Assembly (NCBI GenBank): GCA_020354555.1
Contig: CP070648.1
Coordinates: forward strand, 47,733-111,732
Direction of reading: 5' to 3'
DNA: 64,000 nt
From: Armatimonadota bacterium
GTDB taxonomy: Bacteria; Armatimonadota; Hebobacteria; GCA-020354555; CP070648
Shown in pieces: positions 26,802 to 35,594 of this stretch. The stretch's first letter is position 1. Each line of letters starts with the position of its first letter. The position numbers and the translations under genes were made by a program. The notes below the pieces were generated by a model. The model ran no database searches and was not told where the DNA came from. It worked only from the letters and a program-made list of their open reading frames with translations.

Positions 26802-27809
26802 ATGAAGGCAGCGGTATTCCGGGATAAAGAGGACGTGCGCATCGAGGAGGTGGCGACGCCGGAGCCGGGGCGCGGCGAGGCGCTGGTGCGCAACATGGCC
26901 TGCGGCATCTGCGGCAGCGATAAGGGCCTGTGGATGAACCCCGGACCGAAGCCGGGCATCCACGGGCACGAGGCGGCGGGGATCGTCGAGAAGATCGGCG
27001 CGGAGGTCGGCGATGTCAGGCCGGGCGACCGGGTCACGGTGATGGCGGTGAAGGGCTGCGGCGAGTGCGTGGACTGCCGGCGCGGGGAGTTCGTGTGCTG
27101 CGAGGAAGGGCCGCAGGGCCTCACGGGCGGGTTCGCCGAGTACCAGGCGGTGCCCGCCGAGCTGGCGCTGCCGCTGCCGGACGGGCTGCCGTTCGAGGCG
27201 GGGTGCCTGCTGACGGACGCGCTGGGAACGCCGGCGCGGGCGGTGCGGCGGTCGGGCATCGAGGCGGGGGAAATGGCGGCGGTGTACGGCTGCGGTCCGA
27301 TCGGACTCAACGCGGTGCAGATGCTGAAGGCGTACGGCGCGCTGGTGATCGCGCTCGATCCGATCGCGTATCGCGTCGAGGCGGCGCGGGAGCTGGGGGC
27401 GGATTTCGGGATTGACCTGAGCCGCGACTCGGCGGTGAACGCGATTCGAGCGATCACACGGGTGGGTGCGGATTACGTGTTCGAGTGCTCGGGGCACGGG
27501 GGGAAGGAAGCGCTGGCGTCGGTGCGGCGCGCGGGGAAGGTCGCCTTCGTCGGCGAATGCCCAAAGCTGGAGATCAGCCCGTCGGAGGATCTGATTCGGC
27601 GGCACGTCGAGGTGTTCGGCACGTGGTACCTGACGCGGACGGATTATATACAGAACGTGCGGCTGGTGGAGAGCGGCGCGGTGGATCCGATGCGGATCGT
27701 GACGCACATCCTGCCGTTCGAGGAAATCGGGCGCGGGTTCGACGTGTTCTGCAATCATAGGGAGCAAGCGTTGAAGGTGGTGCTGCGGTTTGGTGGAGAG
27801 GGAATCTAG
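26802..27809 (+). CDS. Zinc-dependent medium-chain alcohol dehydrogenase
   Basis: 335 residues from the ATG at 26802, with GAGGT just upstream. GroES-like N-terminal domain: catalytic zinc ligands Cys37 (CGICGSDKG) and His56-Glu57 (IHGHEAAG), and structural zinc cysteines 86, 89, 92 and 100. The Rossmann domain follows with VYGCGPIGLNAVQMLKAYG. Such enzymes oxidise polyols or sugars (sorbitol or threonine dehydrogenase-like) with NAD(P). The substrate is not identifiable; the carbohydrate-related genes downstream fit a sugar role. Confidence 0.92.
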   Translation: MKAAVFRDKEDVRIEEVATPEPGRGEALVRNMACGICGSDKGLWMNPGPKPGIHGHEAAGIVEKIGAEVGDVRPGDRVTVMAVKGCGECVDCRRGEFVCCEEGPQGLTGGFAEYQAVPAELALPLPDGLPFEAGCLLTDALGTPARAVRRSGIEAGEMAAVYGCGPIGLNAVQMLKAYGALVIALDPIAYRVEAARELGADFGIDLSRDSAVNAIRAITRVGADYVFECSGHGGKEALASVRRAGKVAFVGECPKLEISPSEDLIRRHVEVFGTWYLTRTDYIQNVRLVESGAVDPMRIVTHILPFEEIGRGFDVFCNHREQALKVVLRFGGEGI

Positions 27810-27848
27810 CCGCGAAGGATGCCGAGGCGAGAGCAAGGCGATGGGTTC

Positions 27849-27880
27849 CACCCTCACCCGGCCTCTCCCTGAGAGAGGGG
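27849..27880. repeat. Dispersed repeat, family C (copy 1)
   Basis: CACCCTCACCCGGCCTCTCC followed by a CCCTGAGAGAGGG palindrome; the same CCCTCACC...CTCTCCCTGA-AGGGAGAGG type recurs at 31931-31985. Confidence 0.5.
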
Positions 27881-27968
27881 TAAGAATCCTGTCGCGGAAG
27901 GCGTAGAAGGACATGGACGCGATGCGGCGGGCGCAGGCACGCTCGCCCTACATTGAAAGGATGGAGCG

Positions 27969-30092
27969 ATGGCGGAGAAGGCAACGGCGGAAGCAGGGAC
28001 TTATGGGCAACTGATGCGGGAGTTCGTCGCGCAGAAGGACGGGCTGCCGAGCAGCGACGTGCGGGAGGTCGTGGTTGATGCGGCGGATCGCGTGTGGGTG
28101 CTGACCCGGCGCGGCGCGGCGAGCTTCGACGGCAAGAAATGGAGCGCACACAAGCTCCCGCAGGAGATCGTTGACCCACAGGGCCTCGGCGGGCCGGAGG
28201 CACAGGGCCTGGCGGCGGTCGGGGAGACCATTTGGATCGGCGGCGCGGCGGGGCTGTGCCGGTGGAACGGGAAGGCGTTCGAGCCGGTGACGGACGGCCC
28301 CGCGAACCCGGTGTCCTTGCTGCGCGGGTATCAGGGCAAGCTGTTCGCCGCGAGTGCCGATCACATCGGCATCCACGACGGCAGCGCGTGGCAGATGGTC
28401 AAATACCCGCAACCGTTCGGCGTGACCGACATGCTGCTGGACGGCGACGGCGTGCTGTGGGTGGCGACGGACGCGGGCCTGTGGCGCTGGGACGGGTCGT
28501 CGTGGGATGGCTTCGCGCCGGGGCGCGCGCACGCAGGGCCGCCGGCGATGGGCGTCAGCGCGCTGGCGCTCGACGCGCGCGGGACGCTGTGGGTCGGCAC
28601 CAACGCGGGCATCGGGCTGTTCGACCGGGAGGGCTGGTGGGAGCACGTCAAAGGCAAAGATGGGCTGCCCTACGAGCAGGTGACGTGCATCAAGATCGCC
28701 CCCGACGGCGCGGTGTGGACCGGCTTTCCGATCGGCTGTGCGCGGCTGCGCGAGGGAGAGTGGGACTACTTCGCCAACCTGCGCTGGCTGCCGCACGACG
28801 AGGTGCGCGGGATCGCGCTGCGCGCCGACGGGTCGGCGTGGGTGGCGACGCATCAGGGGTTGAGCCGCATCTACGAAGAGCCGATGACGCTCGCGCGCAA
28901 GGCGGCGTACTTCGAGGAGCGGATTCAGAAGCGGCATTACCGCATGGGCTTCGTGGCGGACATCGATCTCGGCGCGCCGGGGGATGTCGAGGACTTCACG
29001 TACGAGGCGACCGACAACGACGGCCTGTGGACCGCGCTGTACGTCGGGGCGGAGTGCTACCGCTACGCGGTCACCGGCGAGCAGGAGGCGCGCGACCTCG
29101 CGCGGACGTCGGTGTACGCGATGGTTGATCTCGAGCAGAAGACGACGATTCCCGGCTTCCCGGCGCGGGCGATCGTGAAGAAGGGCGAGCCGAACACGCG
29201 CAAGTCCGGCGGGGAGTGGCATGATTCCGCAGACGGCGAGTGGGAGTGGAAAGCGGACACGAGTTCGGATGAGATTGACGGGCACTTCTACGCGTACGCG
29301 TTGTACTACGACCTGGTCGCCGACGACGCGGAGAAGGAGGACATGCGCGGGGTGTGCCGGCGGATCATGGATCACATCATCGACCACGGGTACCTGCTGG
29401 TGGATCTCGACGGCAAGCAAACGACGTGGGGCGTGTGGTCGCCGGAGCTGCTCAACGGGCCGTGGGAGGCGCAGCGCGGGCTCAACTCGCTGGAGATCCT
29501 GTCGTTCCTCAAGACGACGTATCACGTGACCGGCGACGAGAAGTACCAGGAGCATTACCTCGGGCTGGCGCTCGACCATCACTTCGCGTTGAACACGCTG
29601 TATCAGAAGGTCATGTACCCGAGCAGCGTCAACCATTCCGATGACGAGCTGGCGATCGTGGTGTACGATCCGCTGCTGCGCTACGAGACCGACCCGGCAC
29701 TGCGGGCGATCTACGTCGCGAGCCTGGAGCGGACGTGGCAGTGCGAGCGGCCGGAGTACTCGCCGTTCCAGAACTACATCTACGGCGCGGTGACGGGGAA
29801 GTTCTGCGATGTCGAGGAGTCGCTGAAGACGCTACGCGACATACCGTGGGACACGGTGCAGTATCGGATGAAGAACTCGCACCGCGCGGACCTGGTGGCG
29901 GACGTGCGGATGGGGCGATTCGGGGAGGCGCAGGCGACGACGGTAATCAAGCCGCACGAGCGCGCGATGCTGAAGTGGAACGGCAACCCGTATCGCATGG
30001 ACGACGGCCGCGGCGGGACGGGCGAGGACGACGGGGCGTTCTTCCTGCTGCCGTATTGGATGGGGCGGTACTACGGATATGTGAAGGAGTAA
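27969..30092 (+). CDS. Two-component-type beta-propeller fused to six-hairpin glycosidase-like domain
   Basis: 707 residues. The N-terminal 310 residues are repeated propeller blades with the Reg_prop pattern (DGVLWVATDAGLWRWDG, ARGTLWVGTNAGIGLFD, DGSAWVATHQGLSRIY), normally found on hybrid sensor kinases. The C-terminal 390 residues are alpha-helical with WGVWSPELLNGPWEAQRGLNS, HVTGDEKYQEHY and SPFQNYIYGAVTG, like (alpha/alpha)6 six-hairpin glycosidases. No signal peptide or transmembrane segment is visible. ATG at 27969 with AAAGGA seven bases upstream. A propeller joined directly to this fold without a kinase is unusual; substrate unknown. Confidence 0.82.
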   Translation: MAEKATAEAGTYGQLMREFVAQKDGLPSSDVREVVVDAADRVWVLTRRGAASFDGKKWSAHKLPQEIVDPQGLGGPEAQGLAAVGETIWIGGAAGLCRWNGKAFEPVTDGPANPVSLLRGYQGKLFAASADHIGIHDGSAWQMVKYPQPFGVTDMLLDGDGVLWVATDAGLWRWDGSSWDGFAPGRAHAGPPAMGVSALALDARGTLWVGTNAGIGLFDREGWWEHVKGKDGLPYEQVTCIKIAPDGAVWTGFPIGCARLREGEWDYFANLRWLPHDEVRGIALRADGSAWVATHQGLSRIYEEPMTLARKAAYFEERIQKRHYRMGFVADIDLGAPGDVEDFTYEATDNDGLWTALYVGAECYRYAVTGEQEARDLARTSVYAMVDLEQKTTIPGFPARAIVKKGEPNTRKSGGEWHDSADGEWEWKADTSSDEIDGHFYAYALYYDLVADDAEKEDMRGVCRRIMDHIIDHGYLLVDLDGKQTTWGVWSPELLNGPWEAQRGLNSLEILSFLKTTYHVTGDEKYQEHYLGLALDHHFALNTLYQKVMYPSSVNHSDDELAIVVYDPLLRYETDPALRAIYVASLERTWQCERPEYSPFQNYIYGAVTGKFCDVEESLKTLRDIPWDTVQYRMKNSHRADLVADVRMGRFGEAQATTVIKPHERAMLKWNGNPYRMDDGRGGTGEDDGAFFLLPYWMGRYYGYVKE

Positions 30093-30231
30093 GGACTCGC
30101 GCAATCCGAGCTTGCCCCGAACGCAAACCAAGGGAGACCGCGGCCAAGTGCGCGGCGGAGGCGGTGCAGCCTCCGCGCCGGAGGCGCACGGTCACCGTGA
30201 GAGCAGATCCCGACCGGGGATTCTCGCGCAG

Positions 30232-30310
30232 ACCGAGATTCTTCACTGCGCGGCTTTGCTTACGCTCGCCGCTTCGTTCAGAATGACATCTTGCGGTGGC
30301 TGTGTGCGGA
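30232..30310. repeat. Dispersed repeat, family B (copy 1)
   Basis: Begins GAGATTCTTCACTGCGCGGC and contains TCAGAATGACATCTTGCG (30278-30295), an 18-mer identical to 38171-38188. Similar RAATGACA repeats are known as abundant intergenic elements in several environmental bacterial genomes. Confidence 0.65.
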
Positions 30311-30446
30311 GCACAGCCGAGGCATCCTGACCCATCCTCTGCGCCACGGGCACGCAAGTCCCTGGGAGGGAGAGGGGTTGCGGCGGGCATAGGCATGCCC
30401 GCCCTACACGCCGCGCGGGCTGAGGGCTACGGGGCTTCAAGCCATC

Positions 30447-30469
30447 GCAAGCGGGACGCTTGCGCCACC
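30447..30469. repeat. Dispersed repeat, family D (copy 2)
   Basis: GCAAGCGGGACGCTTGCGCC followed by ACC; differs from 18851-18873 by a compensating change in the palindrome, which keeps the stem. Confidence 0.55.
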
Positions 30470-30523
30470 GGATGTGGTCGCGAGGCCCGCGCGGGCTGAA
30501 GGCCGCGCGTCGCAATGAGACCG

Positions 30524-30784
30524 CTACTTCTTCTCGCCCTCGCGGAAGAGTTCGCGCGTGGTATGGGCCTCGGGCTTGACCTGGAGGCGATTGCGGACGA
30601 GGGTGACGCCCTCGATTTTGCCCGCGATCTCGGCGGCGGTATCCTTCAGTGCGGCGGTCGGCGCGGTGCCGTCGAGGAACACGACGCCGTTGACGAACTT
30701 GATCTTCAGGTCAAGGCCGGCGGTGTCTTCGTTTTCGTGGAGCGCCTTGCGCACCTCGTGCTCTGCATGTCCGTGTTCCGGCAT
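30524..30784 (-). CDS. BON-domain protein
   Basis: 86 residues starting MPEHGHAEHEVRKALHEN, ATG at 30784 with GGAGAAAG upstream. One BON module: LDLKIKFVNGVVFLDGTAPT, AAEIAGKIEGVTLVRNRLQV. BON domains are about 60-residue modules of envelope and osmotic-stress proteins thought to bind phospholipid. This copy has no signal peptide and is probably cytoplasmic. It lies 82 bp downstream of a secreted protein gene on the same strand. Confidence 0.88.
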   Translation of the reverse strand: MPEHGHAEHEVRKALHENEDTAGLDLKIKFVNGVVFLDGTAPTAALKDTAAEIAGKIEGVTLVRNRLQVKPEAHTTRELFREGEKK

Positions 30785-30866
30785 GTCTTTCTCCGATGGC
30801 GTCCGGTGATGCCGGCGCCGAGGGCAATCGGACAAGTCGTCGCTCCCGCGGCGCGACGGTCACGCC

Positions 30867-31748
30867 CTATTGCAGGATCATCTCGATGTCGCCGGCGATG
30901 CTCATGTTGACCTCGGGCTGGTCGGCCGCGGGCGTCATCTTCATGACCTGATCCATGTGCATCTTGCTGTACGGCGTGCGGCCGGCGTTGTAGTCGAACA
31001 GCTCGTACCCGCTGAAGCTCTGCTTGATGCTCTCCAACTTCGCGTCGGCGCCGCCGCGCATCTGAGCGGTGCCCTTGAGCGCGATGCGCGCGACATCGGC
31101 GTCCTTGTACTTCTCGGTGCCGATGAACTTGTAGGTGAAGTTGACGGTCAGCTCCATCTTCTCGCCCATCACAGCCATCGGGATCTTCAGGGAGTTCGAC
31201 CAACTATCGCCCGGGGAGACCGGCCCCTCCGGAAAAACGACGCTCGCCTCCTGCATCGTCGCGGGGTCGAAGCCGCCGAACATGTCGCCGAGGCCGCTGA
31301 GGTCAACCTCCAGCACCTGGCCGCGAGTGTTCGTCTTTGACTTGATCGGCTTGCCCAGCGCGTCCATGCCGGGCATGCCCTGGGGCAGATCCATGGGCTG
31401 GCCGTTGACCATGAGGGTCATCTGGCCCTGCTCCATGACCATCTGCGCTTCCATGCCCATCATGGTAGTGTTGACTTCCATGCGGTCGAGCGTCATCTCT
31501 TGCGACGCGACGCCGTCCTGGGTGACTGCGGTAGTCTTAATCCGCATGCGACCGTCGAGGCTCAGGTCAATCGGCATTTCGCCCTGATTGGCGGTACGCA
31601 TCGAGCCCTCAAAGGCGCCCTTCATCACGTAGTTGTCCACGGCGCCCGCAGTGTACTTGTAACGCAGCACCAGGCCTTGCGCCTGCGCCGCTGCGCCGAC
31701 GAGCACGATCGCCAGCAGAACCGCAATTACCGCACTCCTTGTTCTCAT
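30867..31748 (-). CDS. Secreted protein of unknown function (DUF6263-like)
   Basis: 293 residues with a clear signal peptide (MRTRSAVIAVLLAIVLVGAAAQAQ, cleavage after AQAQ). The mature part is beta-rich and Met-rich (LRYKYTAGAVDNYVMKG, FPEGPVSPGDSWSNSLKIP, NFTYKFIGTEKYKDADVARI). The pattern VSPGDSW...VNFTYKFIG recalls DUF6263-type periplasmic or surface proteins; function unknown. ATG at 31748 with GGGAGGAAGG upstream, and a promoter at 31777-31805. Confidence 0.82.
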   Translation of the reverse strand: MRTRSAVIAVLLAIVLVGAAAQAQGLVLRYKYTAGAVDNYVMKGAFEGSMRTANQGEMPIDLSLDGRMRIKTTAVTQDGVASQEMTLDRMEVNTTMMGMEAQMVMEQGQMTLMVNGQPMDLPQGMPGMDALGKPIKSKTNTRGQVLEVDLSGLGDMFGGFDPATMQEASVVFPEGPVSPGDSWSNSLKIPMAVMGEKMELTVNFTYKFIGTEKYKDADVARIALKGTAQMRGGADAKLESIKQSFSGYELFDYNAGRTPYSKMHMDQVMKMTPAADQPEVNMSIAGDIEMILQ

Positions 31749-31776
31749 AGCCTTCCTCCCTCGCATTCTGCTGGAA

Positions 31777-31805
31777 ACGGTAACACCGCCAGGGGAAAAC
31801 GTCAA
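31777..31805 (-). promoter_or_regulatory. Promoter of the secreted DUF6263-like gene
   Basis: -35 TTGACG (31800-31805) and -10 TACCGT (31777-31782) on the minus strand, spacing 17 bp, about 28 bases before the ATG at 31748. The -10 fits only the TAnnnT core. Confidence 0.5.
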
Positions 31806-31930
31806 TATAGGTGGTGTGAGAGGTGCAGCCTCGAATCTCTGTGACGTCGCGCAGATGACCTACTCTCCCTGCTAGGGACTTGTGCGCATGTGGCGTAGAG
31901 GACACAGGTGAGCGTAGAAGGCGTCGCCAT

Positions 31931-31985
31931 GCACCCTCACCTGGCTCGCCGCAGGCTCGCCGCCCTCTCCCTGACAGGGAGAGGC
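31931..31985. repeat. Dispersed repeat, family C (copy 2)
   Basis: CACCCTCACCTGGCTCGCCG... with the palindrome CTCTCCCTGACAGGGAGAG. Same type as 27849-27880. Confidence 0.5.
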
Positions 31986-32044
31986 ATGGAGCAGCCTGCG
32001 CCCACACCATGGAAAATGGGGCACACCGGAGGGCCGACGGTCGC

Positions 32045-35000
32045 TCAGTTGCCCGCTCCGAGGTACGGTTGCACCTCGACGAAGTTGAGCATGGTCTCCT
32101 GGCCGATGGGGCCGCCCGGTTCGGTCTCGGTTGACCAATCGGAAATCGTGATCCTGGCCTGAAGTCCCTTCGCGCGGAAGACGCGCCAGTGGTAGTTCAT
32201 CCACGCGCGATGCTCGGCGTTGAACGGCCCGAGGTGATGGCTGTAGCAGTTCGGGAAGACGTGCTGGAACGACTTGTCGTCGAGAAGGTTGACGCCGTTG
32301 AGCGTGATGGAGACGGCGTGCCGCTGCTGCACGGACTTGCCCTGTGTCAGGTCGCCGTGGTCGGCACTGTACATCTTGAGCGAGTAGAGGCATCCGGGCT
32401 GCAGGTGCTTGATGGTCTGGGAGATAACGTTGGGCCGCTCGGAGCTGCGCTTCATCAACAGGAACTGATCGCCCTCGCTGGTCTCGGGGTAACGGCCCGC
32501 GAGCCAACCGTAGCCCTGCATGCTGGCGACGGAGACGCTGCCCGGTTCGGCTGCGGTCACCATCCAGCCCGCGAGCCCGTCGGCGAAATCGGGGTTGTCC
32601 AGGTGCGGCAGGAGGTACGGGGCATCCGAGAGCAGGCCGGTCTTCCCCTCGATGCAGTAGTGCCGATAGAGCTGCGCGGCCCAGCGGACGTTCTCCTCGT
32701 CGGAGTAGCTCGACAGGTACTCCATGACGCCGTAGAGGCCGTCGAACGCCGGATCGTTGGCGAGCATGTTGAACTGCAGGTCCATCCAGACCTTGTAGTC
32801 AATGCCGGGGTCGGTATTGAGGCTCTCGGGCGGCGCGGATAAGTAGCCGAAGCAGACGATCATGTGCTTCTCGCAGCCGGGCTGGGCCTCGCGCCAGGCG
32901 AGCATTTCGTCCCTCAGAGTCCGGGCCAGATATGCCCGCGCTTCGGCCTCGGTCGGCTGCTCGGGGAGGTAACGCTCCCAGGCGAAACGCGACCCCGCGT
33001 CCATCACGACCTGGATGAACTCGCGGCTGGCGGTGCCCTCGTACATGCTGCCGCACCAGGGGTAGAAGGCCTTGCCCGTCAAGCGCGGATTGCGGACGAT
33101 GCGCCGGAGCGCCTCGGTCCATGCCTCGTACTTCTCGCTGTCGCCCCCGAAGAACTCGTCCGCGATGACGCCGTCGGCAAGCGGATCCTGCATCCCCATG
33201 TTGGCGCTCCAGTACGCTTCGGCTTCATCGGCGGTGACCGTTGCGTCGCGGGCGAGCCCGGGCACGCCGGATGAGACGATCCAGCGCTTGCCGGCGCTCT
33301 TCCACTGCTCCATGTACGGGCGATATGCCTCAGAGGCGCCGGCGACTATGGTATTGCAGTGCGGCAGGACGTACTGCTGGAGGAAGTCCCAGTCATACGG
33401 GCCGTACTCGCTGACGTGGGGATCCGCCTGGAATTGGCAATACACGAGTTCGGGCACTGCGCGGACGGTCAGCGATTTGAGCCGCGCCTCGCCGTCACAG
33501 GTGACGCGTAGGTTGTGCTCGCCGGCGGGAAGAAACCGCATCGCCTCAACCACACCGTCCGTGGATGGCGCATGCACGATGACTTCGCCTGCGGCGTCGC
33601 CGTCGAGCGATATGATCGCCGAGCCGGACGCGGGCACAGTCGCATCCGAGGCGAAGAACACCCAGCCCTCGCGGGGGTTCGTGAACGCATAGCTTCGCGC
33701 GGGCCGCGCGCCCGGTTCGACGTGGAGCAATTCGGTGACGAAGTTGTTGAGCACCTTGAGATCCGCGCTTGCGCCGGCCCACCGGGTCGGCTCCGGCCAG
33801 GTGACCGATTCCGCGAGCGCGGTCCCGAGCGGGTTGCCGGCGGCGTCGCGGGCGATCGCGCGGACCTCGTAGTCTCCCGGTGGCAGATCACCGACCGCCA
33901 GCGACGCGGAGGCGATGTGCTGCTCCGCGAGGACCTGCGCGCCGGCGCTGTGCAGGGCGTTTTCGTCGCCCGGTGCCGTGAGTTCCACAGTCACGGTCGC
34001 CCCTGCGGCAAGTTCGCCCCAGGGCTTCGTGTCCACATCCATGACCAACTCTCGCTTGTGGTAGAGGACGATGACCTTCACCGCCTGAGCCACTTCCGTC
34101 ATCCTTTCGAAGGAGTATAGCAGCGCGCCGCTGGCGGCGTCGCGCAAGGTCCAGCGATAGGTGCGCATGCCGGAGCGATTGACCGGAAAATCCATTCCCA
34201 CGCGTGCGGCGGTGCGCCTGGCGAGCAGGATGTTCTCATCCCAGGAGAGTTGCGCAGCATCAACGTCGCCCAGGGCGAACCCGAGTCCCCGTGGGGCGGG
34301 CGAATGATTGGCGACCGTCATGAATGCGCCGCTCCGCCGGCCGACGCTCAGGGACCCGTGCCCGACTGCTTCGACCGCAAGCGGCCCGCCGGGGATGACG
34401 AGCTGGCCATATGCCTCGGGGTTTGCCCAGTCGCCGCCGGTGTCGGCCCAGCTATCACCCTCCTCGCCGCCGACGGTGCGCAAGCGCTCGAAGTTGACGC
34501 GCCAGCGCATGCCGACCTGGGGCGAACGCGTGATGCCGACGGCCGAGAACGGCACCGCCAGTTCAATCGCGTAATGGTCGCTGCCGCCGCGTGCCGCCGC
34601 CTGGATCGCGCCAGGATCGAGGCGTCCGCTCCCACGAAGCAAGAACTCCTTGGTGCCGATGGAATTCACCCTGATCTGGTAGATCTGAGCGATGCCGCCT
34701 GCGGGGTCGAAATTGAGCTCGATGCAATCGTCGCCCCAGATGTTGTCGCTCACAGCGCTGGCCTGCATCTGATCCGGCTGCGGCTCGGTGCAGTGAAAGG
34801 CGAGGTAGAGGTGGTCGAGATCGCTCAGCGCGCGCACCACGGTCGGCTGTGAGGCGGGCTGGCCGGTGTCCTGGATGACGAAATCACCCGTGACGCCGGC
34901 GCGGTACCAGGCATCGTCGGAGAGATCGCCGTCTATGACAGGCGCGTCGGCAACCGCCGCGGCGTGCAGCGTCCTCGCCTGTGGCGCGGCCGGCGACCAC

Positions 35001-35056
35001 TGCGCGAGGCACAGAAGGCCGGCGAATGCGAGCGGAATGATGTGAAGCGGCTTCAT
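32045..35056 (-). CDS. Large secreted protein with CBM9-like N-terminal domain
   Basis: 1003 residues. Signal peptide MKPLHIIPLAFAGLLCLAQW, then a carbohydrate-binding family 9/DOMON-like module (about 30-230; PVIDGDLSDDAWYRAG, IWGDDCIELNFDPAGG, FSAVGITRSPQVGMRWRVNFERL). Beta-sandwich segments follow (about 240-500), then an alpha/beta region (about 510-850; YCQFQADPHVSEYGPYDWDF, WRWIVSSGVPG-like, VWMDLQFNMLANDPAFDGLYGVMEYLSSY) suggestive of a TIM barrel, and a C-terminal beta-sandwich. Probably an extracellular polysaccharide-binding or -degrading enzyme of unassigned family. ATG at 35056 is preceded by GGAGGTG. Confidence 0.82.
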   Translation of the reverse strand: MKPLHIIPLAFAGLLCLAQWSPAAPQARTLHAAAVADAPVIDGDLSDDAWYRAGVTGDFVIQDTGQPASQPTVVRALSDLDHLYLAFHCTEPQPDQMQASAVSDNIWGDDCIELNFDPAGGIAQIYQIRVNSIGTKEFLLRGSGRLDPGAIQAAARGGSDHYAIELAVPFSAVGITRSPQVGMRWRVNFERLRTVGGEEGDSWADTGGDWANPEAYGQLVIPGGPLAVEAVGHGSLSVGRRSGAFMTVANHSPAPRGLGFALGDVDAAQLSWDENILLARRTAARVGMDFPVNRSGMRTYRWTLRDAASGALLYSFERMTEVAQAVKVIVLYHKRELVMDVDTKPWGELAAGATVTVELTAPGDENALHSAGAQVLAEQHIASASLAVGDLPPGDYEVRAIARDAAGNPLGTALAESVTWPEPTRWAGASADLKVLNNFVTELLHVEPGARPARSYAFTNPREGWVFFASDATVPASGSAIISLDGDAAGEVIVHAPSTDGVVEAMRFLPAGEHNLRVTCDGEARLKSLTVRAVPELVYCQFQADPHVSEYGPYDWDFLQQYVLPHCNTIVAGASEAYRPYMEQWKSAGKRWIVSSGVPGLARDATVTADEAEAYWSANMGMQDPLADGVIADEFFGGDSEKYEAWTEALRRIVRNPRLTGKAFYPWCGSMYEGTASREFIQVVMDAGSRFAWERYLPEQPTEAEARAYLARTLRDEMLAWREAQPGCEKHMIVCFGYLSAPPESLNTDPGIDYKVWMDLQFNMLANDPAFDGLYGVMEYLSSYSDEENVRWAAQLYRHYCIEGKTGLLSDAPYLLPHLDNPDFADGLAGWMVTAAEPGSVSVASMQGYGWLAGRYPETSEGDQFLLMKRSSERPNVISQTIKHLQPGCLYSLKMYSADHGDLTQGKSVQQRHAVSITLNGVNLLDDKSFQHVFPNCYSHHLGPFNAEHRAWMNYHWRVFRAKGLQARITISDWSTETEPGGPIGQETMLNFVEVQPYLGAGN

Positions 35057-35178
35057 GCCATGCACCTCCAGGCGTGCAGCGTGTGGGCGGCGCCCCGACT
35101 TCTGCGACCAGACCACCGTGTGCCTCCGGACTCTCCGTTGATGCTTGCTGCGCCGGCGGGCGGTGACGGCCCTTTGCG

Positions 35179-35394
35179 TCAGCTCGAGTCATCGCCCTCG
35201 ATGATGTGGATCAGCCGCACCTCGCCGTACGGCGGCTCGCCGCGCACGACGCGCTGCAAGCGCTTGCGCAGCGCGTCAATCTCATCCTCGCGCAGGGCGC
35301 GGTACACCGCGACCGGAAGGTCGCGCGTCATCCAGTAGCGCACCTCGGCGACGAGCGTGTCGACTACCGGATCGGCGGACTCTTCTCGCTCCAT
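35179..35394 (-). CDS. Small hypothetical protein
   Basis: 71 residues, charged, mostly helical (VVDTLVAEVRYWMTRDLPVA, EDEIDALRKRLQRVV), ending IIEGDDSS. ATG at 35394 with GAGGGG upstream. It lies 122 bp before the large CBM9-like gene on the same strand. I do not recognise a family. The ribosome site and codon use support translation. Confidence 0.6.
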   Translation of the reverse strand: MEREESADPVVDTLVAEVRYWMTRDLPVAVYRALREDEIDALRKRLQRVVRGEPPYGEVRLIHIIEGDDSS

Positions 35395-35594
35395 GAGTCG
35401 GTCCCCTCAATGCGCGACGCGATGGTGATCCGGACAACGGGTCTGGGCTGATGTTCGGCGCAGGTTTCCCGCGGCCCTGCACGCGGGTAGTGCCGAGCGC
35501 GTATCACTTCGCGACGGCGTGATCTCCGTGCGAGACAGGCACGGCGCCGGCGGCGGCGAAATGGAAACACAGCATAGATTACGAGGGCAGAGGC

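Larger units (their letters stand above)
30093..30523. other. Repeat-rich non-coding gap
   Basis: 431 bp containing repeat families B, C-like (CCTGGGAGGGAGAGGGG) and D in succession. No gene is supported. Confidence 0.5.
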
